6,262 bases of DNA from Desulfobacterales bacterium (GCA_016735415.1 JAERRP010000809.1:1-6262), one strand, 5' to 3'. Numbered from the stretch's first letter, positions 1-6,251 are shown. Translations and numbers: made by a program. Notes: generated from the sequence alone by a model not told the origin.

Positions 1-68
1 GATTTCCTCAAAAAATACCCCTTTATTCACGAATTTTAGAACTAGGATGCGTGTGGTAAGTAGTAAGA
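1..68. other. AT-rich left-edge segment, no gene recognised
   Basis: About 25 of the first 70 bases are G or C, against roughly 60% in the genes that follow. The three forward frames carry stops at 37-39 (frame 1) and 57-59 (frame 3) or run on as an unconvincing translation (frame 2). None looks like the flavodoxin domain expected upstream of the ferredoxin gene. The change in composition coincides with the point where recognisable ferredoxin-protein sequence begins, near base 69. It may be foreign DNA inserted at this point, a rearrangement breakpoint, or low-quality sequence at a contig end. I cannot tell these apart here. Confidence 0.5.
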
Positions 69-554
69 GTGAGGGAGCTGGGCGTGTCCGTGCATTCCAT
101 GCTGTGGCGATCCGACCATCCAGTGGGCCACGGGCATCCCGATGCCGAAGACGATCGCCTGGTCCGCGATCTTGTGCGTCAAATCCACCAGCGATTGACC
201 GGCGATGCGCCCGCCATGCTGACCGCCGGCGAAATGGCCCATTATCCCGAACCGGCCCGGGCCGAAATGGCCAAGACGTCCCTTAAGGTGGCCGCGGCTC
301 ACATGCCGGCCCGGGACATTGACGAAATCGCCTGTACCGAGTGCAGACAGTGCGCCGAGGTGTGTCCCACAGACGCCATCACCTTCACGCCCTACCCGGT
401 TTTCGGCGCGACCTGCATTTATTGCTACAGTTGTGTGAGGGATTGCCCTGAAAATGCGATACGGGTCGAGCTGTCAACAGCCGAAAACCGTATCCGCGCC
501 AGGGTCAAACAGTTCGATGAAAAACCGTTGAGCCAGGTTTTCTTTCCATCATAA
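69..554 (+). CDS. 2x[4Fe-4S] ferredoxin, probable C-terminal remnant of a flavodoxin-ferredoxin (EFR1-like) protein
   Basis: Predicted cytoplasmic electron carrier of 161 residues. Residues 89-99 hold CxxCxxCxxxCP (C89, C92, C95, C99) and residues 116-126 hold a second copy (C116, C119, C122, C126), so two 4Fe-4S clusters are expected. Residues 1-45 read like the last strand and helix of a flavodoxin-like domain, which in EFR1-type fusions precedes the ferredoxin part. About 130-150 upstream residues of that domain are missing, and an in-frame stop lies at 57-59. The start given is GTG at 69; it has no convincing Shine-Dalgarno and may not be a real start, and an in-frame ATG at 99 is the alternative. 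The gene lies 71 bp ahead of the amine-ligase gene on the same strand. Its natural partner here would be the aldehyde:ferredoxin oxidoreductase, which needs such an acceptor; that link is inference. The ferredoxin fold is certain, the truncation likely. Confidence 0.8.
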   Translation: MRELGVSVHSMLWRSDHPVGHGHPDAEDDRLVRDLVRQIHQRLTGDAPAMLTAGEMAHYPEPARAEMAKTSLKVAAAHMPARDIDEIACTECRQCAEVCPTDAITFTPYPVFGATCIYCYSCVRDCPENAIRVELSTAENRIRARVKQFDEKPLSQVFFPS

Positions 555-563
555 ACTCCCCTG

Positions 564-593
564 TTGACAACGATACGGGCCATGAAATTAAAT
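564..593 (+). promoter_or_regulatory. Candidate sigma-70-like promoter for the amine-ligase gene
   Basis: A perfect TTGACA lies at 564-569, followed after 18 bases by TTAAAT at 588-593, which matches 4 of 6 consensus positions. Transcription would begin near base 600, giving a leader of about 25 bases before the ATG at 626. The segment sits in the only gap between the ferredoxin and ligase genes and is more AT-rich than its flanks. The -10 box is weak, so the two genes may equally be co-transcribed. Confidence 0.35.
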
Positions 594-612
594 GACGATT
601 GAATATAGAGCG

Positions 613-618
613 AGGGAG
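613..618 (+). promoter_or_regulatory. Ribosome binding site of the ligase gene
   Basis: AGGGAG sits 7 bases before the ATG at 626. It supports that start over the second in-frame ATG at 635, which would lie 16 bases away. Confidence 0.7.
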
Positions 619-625
619 AAGATAG

Positions 626-1993
626 ATGAACCCCATGGAGATCAAAACCGTCGAGGACGTTCGGGCCCTGATCGGCGAGCGCAACCCCAGCCATATCAAG
701 ATCGGCGTTTTCGATATGGACGGCGTGCTGCGGGGCAAGTACATGTCGCGCGCCAAATTTCTCTCGAGCCTGGAGGCCGGCTTCGGGTTCTGCGATGTGG
801 TGCTGGGCTGGGACCTTAACGACCGGCTCTATGACAATGTGGCCTATACGGGCTGGCACACGGGCTACCCCGACACCCCGGTGCGCATCCTGCCCGCGAG
901 CTGCCGCGAACTAGGATTTGAAGACAACACCCTCTTCTTCCTGGGCGAGTTCGCCGCGCCGGGCGATGCGATCTGCCCGCGGGGCACCTTGCGGCGGGTA
1001 CTCGACCGGACGCGCGCGATGGGGTTTGAGGCCTACGTCGGGTTTGAATACGAGTTTTTTGTTTTCGCGGAGGCCGCCCACTCGATTCGCGCCAAGCACT
1101 ACCGGGATCTCAAGCCCATGGCGCCGGGTTTTTTCGGCTACTCCGTGCTGCGCAGCTCGGTCCACAGCGAGTTTTACCGGGAACTGCTCGCGGTCTGCGA
1201 GACCATGAACTTCCCCCTGGAGGCGCTGCATGAAGAAACCGGTCCGGGGGTTCTGGAGGCGGCCATCGCCGTGGACCAGGCCCTGGCCGCCGCCGACAAG
1301 GCGGCCCTGTTCAAGACCTTCACCAAAATCGTGGCCCAGCGCAACCAGCTCCTGGCCACCTTCATGGCCAAGTGGTCACCCGAGTGGCCCGGGCAGAGCG
1401 GGCACATCCACATATCCCTCAAGGATTCAGACGGGCAGGCGGTTTTTTGCGACCCGGCCGCGCCCCATACCATGAGCGACAGCATGCGTCACTTCGTGGC
1501 CGGGCAGCAGCGCCTGATGCCGGAGCTCCTGGCCATGATCGCCCCGACGGTCAACGCCTTCCGGCGGCTGATCCCCGGATTCTGGGCACCCACCGAAGCC
1601 AGCTGGGGCATCGACAACCGCACCTGCGCCCTGCGCGTGATTCCGGGCAGCGCCAAAAACCAGCGTGTGGAATACCGCATTGCCGCTGCCGATGCCAACC
1701 CCTATATCGTCCTGGCGGCCGCCCTGGCCTCCGGGCTCTGGGGTATCGACAACCGCATCGCACTGGAAGCGCCGGTGGTCGGCAACGCCTATGACCAGCA
1801 ATTCCCCGAGGCCCTGCAATTCCCCGGCACCCTCTGGGATGCGGCCCGGCGGCTGAGGGCCTCGGAGATGGCGCACGACTGGTTCGGGTCCGCCTTTGTG
1901 GATCACTTTGCCGCCACGCGCGAATGGGAAGAGCGGGAGTTTCGCAAACACATCACCGACTGGGAGCTGGAACGCTACTTCGAGATCATTTGA
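626..1993 (+). CDS. Glutamine synthetase family protein, probable gamma-glutamyl-amine (polyamine/ethanolamine) ligase
   Basis: A 455-residue cytoplasmic, ATP-dependent ligase of the glutamine synthetase fold. It is expected to join the gamma-carboxyl of glutamate to an amine, as PuuA, IpuC and actinobacterial GlnA3/GlnA4 do. Visible family motifs: an N-terminal beta-grasp part with MDGVLRGK (31-38); the metal pair E141/E143 in GFEYEFF; HEETGPGVLE (202-211); SGHIHIS with H260 and H262; NAFRRLIPGF (310-319); NRTCALRV (331-338) with R332 and R337; and E349 and R351 in RVEYRI. Two positions argue against ammonia as substrate. The DGSS of true glutamine synthetase is DGVL (32-35), and the GYEAP flap glutamate is replaced by tryptophan (GFWAP, 318-322). 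The length is normal for this subgroup. The gene is followed 58 bp later by the tungsten oxidoreductase, suggesting one operon. The family is secure; the amine substrate cannot be read from sequence. Confidence 0.92.
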   Translation: MNPMEIKTVEDVRALIGERNPSHIKIGVFDMDGVLRGKYMSRAKFLSSLEAGFGFCDVVLGWDLNDRLYDNVAYTGWHTGYPDTPVRILPASCRELGFEDNTLFFLGEFAAPGDAICPRGTLRRVLDRTRAMGFEAYVGFEYEFFVFAEAAHSIRAKHYRDLKPMAPGFFGYSVLRSSVHSEFYRELLAVCETMNFPLEALHEETGPGVLEAAIAVDQALAAADKAALFKTFTKIVAQRNQLLATFMAKWSPEWPGQSGHIHISLKDSDGQAVFCDPAAPHTMSDSMRHFVAGQQRLMPELLAMIAPTVNAFRRLIPGFWAPTEASWGIDNRTCALRVIPGSAKNQRVEYRIAAADANPYIVLAAALASGLWGIDNRIALEAPVVGNAYDQQFPEALQFPGTLWDAARRLRASEMAHDWFGSAFVDHFAATREWEEREFRKHITDWELERYFEII

Positions 1994-2039
1994 TCGCGGG
2001 GTCTGGCATCCGCAAATTCTCACCCCCTGACCGTACCCG

Positions 2040-2044
2040 AGGAG
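2040..2044 (+). promoter_or_regulatory. Ribosome binding site of the oxidoreductase gene
   Basis: AGGAG sits 7 bases before the ATG at 2052 and fixes that start. The 58-bp gap before the gene shows no promoter-like boxes, which fits read-through from the ligase gene. It does hold a weak GGGGT/ACCCC inverted pair (1998-2002 and 2022-2026). Confidence 0.7.
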
Positions 2045-2051
2045 CGAGATC

Positions 2052-3911
2052 ATGTATGGCGTCAAAGGAAGGATCCTGGTGGTCGATCTGACCACCGCGA
2101 CAGCGCTCGTTTTGGAGAAAGACGAGGCCTTCTATCGGAAATATCTGGGGGGCGCCTTTCTGGGCGCCAGGCTCTTTGAAGACCAGATCGACGATAAAAA
2201 CAACCTGAGACCTTTTGATCCGGCCAACCCCGTGGTTTTTGCCACCGGGCCCATGGCCGGTGCCACCCTGTGCGGGACGACCCGGGTCAATGTGGTGTCC
2301 CTGTCCCCGGAAACCGGCAGCCTTTATACCACCCAGGGCGGCGGCGAGTTCGGCCCCGTTATGAAACGGGCGGGCTACGACGCCCTGGTGATCAAGGGCC
2401 AGGCCGCCCGGCCTGTTTACCTGAACATCGACAATGACCGGGTGCGCTTTGAAGATGCCGGCGCCTTATGGGGCCGGGACCGCTTCGCGACCCATGCCTT
2501 TTTGAGCGACCATTTCGGGGGCCGCCCCGCCCTGGCCACCATCGGTCCGGCCGGCGAAAACCGGGTGCGTCATTCCAATATCATGTTCGAGCCGGATCAT
2601 TACGCCGGCCGCGGCGGGCTGGGCGCGGTCCTGGGGTCCAAAAATCTCAAGGCCATCGCCATACAGGGGGACCAGGAAATCCTTTTCCAGGACGATGCCA
2701 CCGTAAAGGCCATCAATATCCTCGGTGCCAAAAGCTATCGCCAGGCCTTTCAAAAGAACCCCGACAGTTTTCTGGGAGTATTGAGGAATTACGGTACTCT
2801 GGGCCTTTTGTCCCTGAACGACGAGGCCGGCAATCTACCGGTCAAAAACTTCGCGTGCGCCCATCTCGATGACGACGCCACCCGCAAAGCCGTCTCCCAT
2901 GCGGTCATCGCTGAGCAGTTTGTCGGCCGCCGCAACCCCTGCAAAGGATGCTATCTGGGATGCAAAAAAACAATGCGGGCGGTGACGGCCAACACCGTCT
3001 TGCCCGAGTATGAAAGCATGGCCCTGCTGGGGCCCAATCTCGGCCTGACCGACCTGGCCCAGGTGATGGAAGCCTGCGACCTCTGCAACCGGCTGGGTCT
3101 GGATACCATGTCCACGGGCACCCTCATCTCCTTTCTGATGGATTGCTTCGAAAACGAGGTTCTGGATGAAAACGCACTGGGCTTCGGGATTGGATTCGGC
3201 CACGGCAACCAGGTCCTCGCGCTCATCCGGCAGATCGCCCACCGCGACGGCCGCCCGGGAAATCTTCTGGCCGACGGGATTGAAGCGACCTGTGATGCCC
3301 TGGGTGCGGAACCCCGCAGGTACGCACGCTTCTCGAAGGGCATCGGCCTGCCGGCCCACCTGCCGCGGGTCAAACCCGGCCTTGGTTTTGGCTATCTCCA
3401 AGGACCCAACCCGGCCGATCACATGAAAGCCGAACACGACTGGATCGCCGAGAGCCCCGAAGATCTCGCGGCCCTCGACCTGAAGATCACCTCCGGGGCC
3501 GCCGAGCTCAATGCCAATAAAGTCGAGATCTACCGCGCCACGCAGATTTTCTATTCCGCCATGGACAGCTTGAGCCTGTGCCTGTTCATTTTCGGGCCGG
3601 GCAATATCCTGGCCCATGCGGATGTTGTCCGGATGGTCAATGCCGCCACCGGTTTCGACTATTCTTTTGCGGAGCTAATGCAGGTTGGCGAGGCCGCCAT
3701 CCAGCTGCAGAAGAAATTATATGTCGAGCTCGGGGGCGCGGACGAAGCCCTGCCGCCCTTTATGGAAAACGAAATCCCCGACGGCCCCACCCGCGGACGT
3801 AAAATTTCCAGGACCGCCTTCGAGGCGGCCCGCAAACACTACTATGCTCTCTGGGAATGGGATGAGAAGGGCCGGCCCAGTGAAGCGGTTCTGGCCCGGC
3901 TGGGGCTTTGA
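2052..3911 (+). CDS. Aldehyde ferredoxin oxidoreductase, tungsten/molybdopterin enzyme
   Basis: A 619-residue, full-length member of the aldehyde ferredoxin oxidoreductase (AOR) family. These enzymes oxidise aldehydes to carboxylic acids, or run in reverse, using a bis-pyranopterin tungsten centre and one 4Fe-4S cluster, with ferredoxin as partner. The N-terminal pterin-binding domain spans about 1-205, with TGPMAG (65-70) and the conserved GRGGLGAVLGSKNLKAI (186-202). The cluster ligands are CxxCxxxC (C297, C300, C304) and a distant C510 in DSLSLC, the same layout as Pyrococcus furiosus AOR. The family motif GLDTMSTGT spans 349-357. PEYE (318-321) and H457 in the ADHM stretch lie where active-site Glu and His residues are expected. 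There is no signal peptide, so it is cytoplasmic. The ferredoxin gene two places upstream is a plausible acceptor. The family is certain, but the substrate is not: aliphatic, aromatic and sugar-aldehyde enzymes share these motifs. Confidence 0.95.
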   Translation: MYGVKGRILVVDLTTATALVLEKDEAFYRKYLGGAFLGARLFEDQIDDKNNLRPFDPANPVVFATGPMAGATLCGTTRVNVVSLSPETGSLYTTQGGGEFGPVMKRAGYDALVIKGQAARPVYLNIDNDRVRFEDAGALWGRDRFATHAFLSDHFGGRPALATIGPAGENRVRHSNIMFEPDHYAGRGGLGAVLGSKNLKAIAIQGDQEILFQDDATVKAINILGAKSYRQAFQKNPDSFLGVLRNYGTLGLLSLNDEAGNLPVKNFACAHLDDDATRKAVSHAVIAEQFVGRRNPCKGCYLGCKKTMRAVTANTVLPEYESMALLGPNLGLTDLAQVMEACDLCNRLGLDTMSTGTLISFLMDCFENEVLDENALGFGIGFGHGNQVLALIRQIAHRDGRPGNLLADGIEATCDALGAEPRRYARFSKGIGLPAHLPRVKPGLGFGYLQGPNPADHMKAEHDWIAESPEDLAALDLKITSGAAELNANKVEIYRATQIFYSAMDSLSLCLFIFGPGNILAHADVVRMVNAATGFDYSFAELMQVGEAAIQLQKKLYVELGGADEALPPFMENEIPDGPTRGRKISRTAFEAARKHYYALWEWDEKGRPSEAVLARLGL

Positions 3912-4092
3912 GCATGCGTTTTCAAAACCGGAAAGCCTTCCAGCGGATGGTTTCATGTTGCCGGGTCAAGCCGTTGGCCCCCTGATCGATGGATCGGCCC
4001 GTCCGGCCGTCCCGATCCTGACAACCCGCCGCAACCCTGTTTGGACGAAGATCGCGTCCGCATAGCATGATGATCCGGACGGCCGGCGTGCG
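3912..4092. other. Convergent spacer with a long-range inverted repeat
   Basis: This is the gap between the ends of the oxidoreductase and dehydrogenase genes. CCGGCCGTCC at 4003-4012 is complementary to GGACGGCCGG at 4077-4086, with GATC-like bases extending the match, across a loop of about 64 bases. A small GGACG/CGTCC hairpin (4043-4047 and 4055-4059) sits in that loop. There is no U-rich run, so an ordinary intrinsic terminator is not supported, though a structured bidirectional stop is possible. I see no gene here. Confidence 0.35.
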
Positions 4093-5037
4093 TTAGGCCG
4101 CGGGCGCAATACCGCCCATGCAGAGATACTTCATTTCGAGGTACTCCTCGATGCCGTATTTGGAACCCTCCCGGCCGATGCCGGACTGTTTCAAGCCGCC
4201 GAAAGGCGCCACGGCCGTGGAGATAAGGCCGGCATCGTCGAACACGATAAAGGGCGCATTTCCGCCCAGCTCCAACGACACTTTCTTGACAGATTCGGCG
4301 CACTGGGCCATGAGCTGTTTCCCCGTAGCCGTGGAACCGGTAAAGCTCAGCTTGCGCACAATGGGATTGCCGGTGAGTTCGCCGCCGATCTCCTGCGCCG
4401 ACCCGGTGACCACGTTCAGCACCCCGGCGGGGATTTCGGCCCGGTCGGCCAGTTCGGACAGGAGCAGGGCACGGAAAGGGGTGGCGGCGGCAGGTTTGAC
4501 CACCATGCTGCATCCGGCGGCCAGCGCGGGGCCGACCTTGCGGGTGATCATGGCCGCCGGGAAGTTCCAGGGGGTGATGGCGGCGCAGACGCCCACAGGC
4601 TCCTTAATAACCATGATCCGGTTGTCCCGCTGCGGGGCCGGAATGGTGTCGCCGTAGATCCGCTTGCCCTCTTCGGCAAACCACTCGATGAAGGATGCGG
4701 CATAGGCGATCTCGCCCTGGGATTCCGCCAGCGGTTTGCCCTGCTCGGCGGTCATCAGCCGGGCCAGGTCCTCCCGGTTGTCCATCACGTTTTCGAACCA
4801 TTTCCGCAGGAGATCGGCCCGCTCCGATGCCGTTCGGGAGCGCCAGTCGCGCAAGGCCCGCTCCGCTGCCTCCACAGCGCGCCGGGTTTCGGTGGCACCC
4901 AGTTTCGGCACGGTCCCCAGCAGGTCTCCCGAGGCCGGATTGGTAACGTCAAGACGGGCACCTGAATCAGCCCCCGTCCAGGCCCCATCAATATAGCACT
5001 GATTTCGAAACAAGCGTTCATCCTGAAGTGCTATCAT
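4093..5037 (-). CDS. gabD: GabD-type succinate-semialdehyde dehydrogenase with a large in-frame internal deletion
   Basis: The full enzyme oxidises succinate semialdehyde to succinate with NAD(P), the last step of GABA and putrescine breakdown. Residues 1-269 track E. coli GabD closely: TPWNFP with N158, VKP with K181, SFTGSTATGK (231-240) in the cofactor fold, and LELGGN with the general-base E256. After FDDA (266-269) the text jumps straight to GLISTAVAPFGG (270-281) and then to the usual GabD C-terminus, GREGSKYGIEEYLEMKYLC. About 168 residues are missing: 314 here against about 482. The lost part includes the GQTC motif with the nucleophilic cysteine and most of the catalytic domain. The frame is preserved and there are no stops. 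As written, it should bind nucleotide at best and cannot be a working dehydrogenase. The start is supported by AAGGAG 9 bases upstream. It is transcribed towards the oxidoreductase gene. The cause is either a real deletion or an assembly collapse. Confidence 0.9.
   Translation of the reverse strand: MIALQDERLFRNQCYIDGAWTGADSGARLDVTNPASGDLLGTVPKLGATETRRAVEAAERALRDWRSRTASERADLLRKWFENVMDNREDLARLMTAEQGKPLAESQGEIAYAASFIEWFAEEGKRIYGDTIPAPQRDNRIMVIKEPVGVCAAITPWNFPAAMITRKVGPALAAGCSMVVKPAAATPFRALLLSELADRAEIPAGVLNVVTGSAQEIGGELTGNPIVRKLSFTGSTATGKQLMAQCAESVKKVSLELGGNAPFIVFDDAGLISTAVAPFGGLKQSGIGREGSKYGIEEYLEMKYLCMGGIAPAA
4228..4233 (-). other. Junction of the internal deletion in the dehydrogenase gene
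   Basis: The codons GCC (A269) and GGC (G270) meet here, forming the palindrome GCCGGC. In intact GabD proteins, A269 is followed by an Asp-Leu-Asp-type run and G270 is preceded by GIN(T/E). About 504 bp are therefore absent. The GCC/GGC bases could have been shared by both ends as microhomology; this is inference, since the parent sequence is not visible. Confidence 0.7.
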
Positions 5038-5046
5038 GTTATTTTT

Positions 5047-5052
5047 CTCCTT
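5047..5052 (-). promoter_or_regulatory. Ribosome binding site of the dehydrogenase gene
   Basis: Read on the minus strand this is AAGGAG, 9 bases before the ATG at 5037-5035. It confirms the start, which also matches the usual GabD N-terminus (LFRNQCYIDGAW). Confidence 0.75.
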
Positions 5053-5138
5053 TTCAGACCGCCGGGATGCGGCCCGGCCCCGCGGTGCATTTGAAATTGA
5101 CTGCCATTGGACGGCATCTTGCTGAAATGATACCTTGT

Positions 5139-5144
5139 ATTATA
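5139..5144 (-). promoter_or_regulatory. Candidate -10 box for the dehydrogenase gene
   Basis: A perfect TATAAT on the minus strand lies in the AT-rich core of the divergent spacer, about 100 bases upstream of the ATG. No good -35 box lies at the usual distance: the best candidate, TGTCGA at 5162-5167, matches only weakly. A promoter here may therefore need an activator or use another box. Confidence 0.4.
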
Positions 5145-5155
5145 AACTCATTTTT

Positions 5156-5171
5156 GTCATTTCGACATGAC
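5156..5171. promoter_or_regulatory. Inverted repeat GTCAT-N6-ATGAC, possible operator
   Basis: Five-base arms at 5156-5160 and 5167-5171 flank six bases in the divergent region. The repeat overlaps the position where -35 boxes would lie for both directions. This arrangement suits a dimeric regulator controlling both genes. No regulator gene is in the window, and arms of five bases can occur by chance. Confidence 0.3.
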
Positions 5172-5188
5172 GGCTAGTTTCTTACAAT
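5162..5188 (+). promoter_or_regulatory. Candidate promoter for the lipoprotein gene
   Basis: TCGACA (5162-5167) and TACAAT (5183-5188) each match 5 of 6 consensus bases, but the spacing is 15 bases, shorter than the optimum. Transcription would start near 5195 and give a leader of about 75 bases that contains the hairpin at 5228-5246. Confidence 0.35.
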
Positions 5189-5227
5189 AGGACCTCTATA
5201 ACCGCAATCGGGAACCTGCCAGCTACC

Positions 5228-5246
5228 GCCGCAATCATTTTGCGGC
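5228..5246 (+). repeat. Perfect 7-bp hairpin in the leader of the lipoprotein gene
   Basis: GCCGCAA (5228-5234) and TTGCGGC (5240-5246) pair perfectly around the loop TCATT. The stem ends 10 bases before the GAGGAGG ribosome site. It has no following U-run, so it is not a plain terminator. It could be an mRNA-stabilising or translation-influencing leader structure, or a binding site in DNA. Nearby, CCGCAATC occurs twice as a direct repeat (5202-5209 and 5229-5236). Confidence 0.45.
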
Positions 5247-5256
5247 CGCGCCCATC

Positions 5257-5263
5257 GAGGAGG
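5257..5263 (+). promoter_or_regulatory. Strong ribosome binding site that sets the lipoprotein start
   Basis: GAGGAGG lies 6 bases before the ATG at 5270. It rules in that start over an in-frame TTG at 5240, which has no such site and lies inside a hairpin. Confidence 0.8.
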
Positions 5264-5269
5264 TATGCA

Positions 5270-6223
5270 ATGCAGAAAGTGTCGAGCATCCACCCAACCG
5301 CCATCGGCCTCGCCATCACTTTTTTACTTCTGACGGCCACCGGCTGCACCAAGACGTTCAACATCGGGACGCCGGAGCCCTCATCCATTGTCTACGACCA
5401 GCCGTATTCAAAAGCCAGCCAGCTGGGCATCAGCGACCAACGCCGCGAGGCCGACCGAAACATTTCGACCGGGACCCTGCCGGTGGTGTTGAAAAATATG
5501 GAAGATGAAAGCGATTTTCTGGGTCGCAACCTCCAGGCCGCGCTGAAATCGCGCGGCATCAACCTGAACTATGCGCCTGACAGCACAACGGACCTGATCA
5601 TCAACGTCCATAAATACCGTATCCGCAACCTGCGCACCACCGGCTTTTCGCCCTACTGGACCTTCACGACCTTTTCGGGCGATCTGGTGGCCGACGGCAA
5701 AACGAACCGCATTACCTTTTACTTCAAGCGCGGCAAGGTGCCGGTCTGGGCCTTCCGGGAAGTCGAAGAGCCCTGCTACAATGTTCCCGTATCGTTGATG
5801 GTCAAGGAAATCGCGTCCAAAATCAACCGATGCCATTTTGGACTGCAGGCGCCTTCGGACAAGGTCCGGGCGCTGGCAGAGGATGTCGAGAACAATTTCA
5901 ACAAATATTCGTTCCTGAAAGTGCTCGAGCTGGGCTACACCAACAACAAGGACGCCATCAAGCCCCTGCGGGCCCTGACGGAACACCATGACAGCATGGT
6001 GCGCGTCTGTGCGATCAGCTCCCTGGGTCTGCTGGGGGCCGACGGGGAACTGGCCCTGCTGAAAAATATCTACCGGACCAGGGACAACATTGAACAGTCC
6101 ATGGCCCTGAAGGCCATTGGCGATCTGGGCACGCCCGAAGCCCGGGCGTTCCTCCAGTCCGTCAAAGATTCCGAGGCCTACGAGAATGAAATGATCCGGG
6201 AAGTCGTGGATCTCTATTTTTAA
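5270..6223 (+). CDS. Probable lipoprotein with YajG-like N-terminal half and C-terminal HEAT-like repeats
   Basis: The product is 317 residues and not a family I can name with certainty. Residues 1-25 form a lipoprotein signal: a hydrophobic run from about 11 to 23 ending in LLLTATGC, so C26 would be acylated. The -3 residue is Ala, a little off the usual Leu. No Asp follows the Cys, so outer-membrane sorting is plausible. Residues of about 50-190 contain GISDQRRE, a later amphipathic LGRNLQAALKSRGINL stretch and alternating beta-like segments, ending in SLMVKEIASKIN. This layout resembles YajG-type periplasmic lipoproteins. Residues of about 228-305 hold two helical repeats with HEAT-like alanine/leucine spacing (VRVCAISSLGLLG and SMALKAIGDLGT), suggesting protein binding. 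The gene diverges from the dehydrogenase gene. There is no sequence-based link to the metabolic genes, so it may simply be a neighbour. Confidence 0.78.
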   Translation: MQKVSSIHPTAIGLAITFLLLTATGCTKTFNIGTPEPSSIVYDQPYSKASQLGISDQRREADRNISTGTLPVVLKNMEDESDFLGRNLQAALKSRGINLNYAPDSTTDLIINVHKYRIRNLRTTGFSPYWTFTTFSGDLVADGKTNRITFYFKRGKVPVWAFREVEEPCYNVPVSLMVKEIASKINRCHFGLQAPSDKVRALAEDVENNFNKYSFLKVLELGYTNNKDAIKPLRALTEHHDSMVRVCAISSLGLLGADGELALLKNIYRTRDNIEQSMALKAIGDLGTPEARAFLQSVKDSEAYENEMIREVVDLYF

Positions 6224-6251
6224 GGACGCGCGCCCCAGGGAGCGCTGTAAC

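Noticed and set aside
47..286. 79-residue plus-strand frame starting at ATG 47
   Set aside because: It overlaps the ferredoxin frame and is very Arg-rich with no motif. I considered it as a frame-shifted flavodoxin domain, but it does not resemble one.
1427..2095. 222-residue open frame on the minus strand over the ligase gene
   Set aside because: It is antisense to a clear glutamine-synthetase-family gene. Its translation is rich in Gly, Arg and Pro with no motif, as expected for a shadow of GC-rich coding DNA.
2835..3617. 260-residue open frame on the minus strand over the oxidoreductase gene
   Set aside because: It lies wholly inside the AOR gene, whose cluster and pterin motifs are intact. 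The shadow translation shows no family features.
3953..4513. 186-residue frame on the minus strand overlapping the dehydrogenase end
   Set aside because: It is the same strand but a different frame from the clear GabD sequence, and its composition is Arg/His/Pro-rich. I considered it as a possible frame-shifted copy of the missing GabD part, but it does not read like it.
6224..6250. GC-rich hairpin-like stretch after the lipoprotein gene as a terminator
   Set aside because: The GCGC arms pair only through an imperfect inner stem and no U-run follows. A same-strand start may follow at once, so a terminator is not supported.
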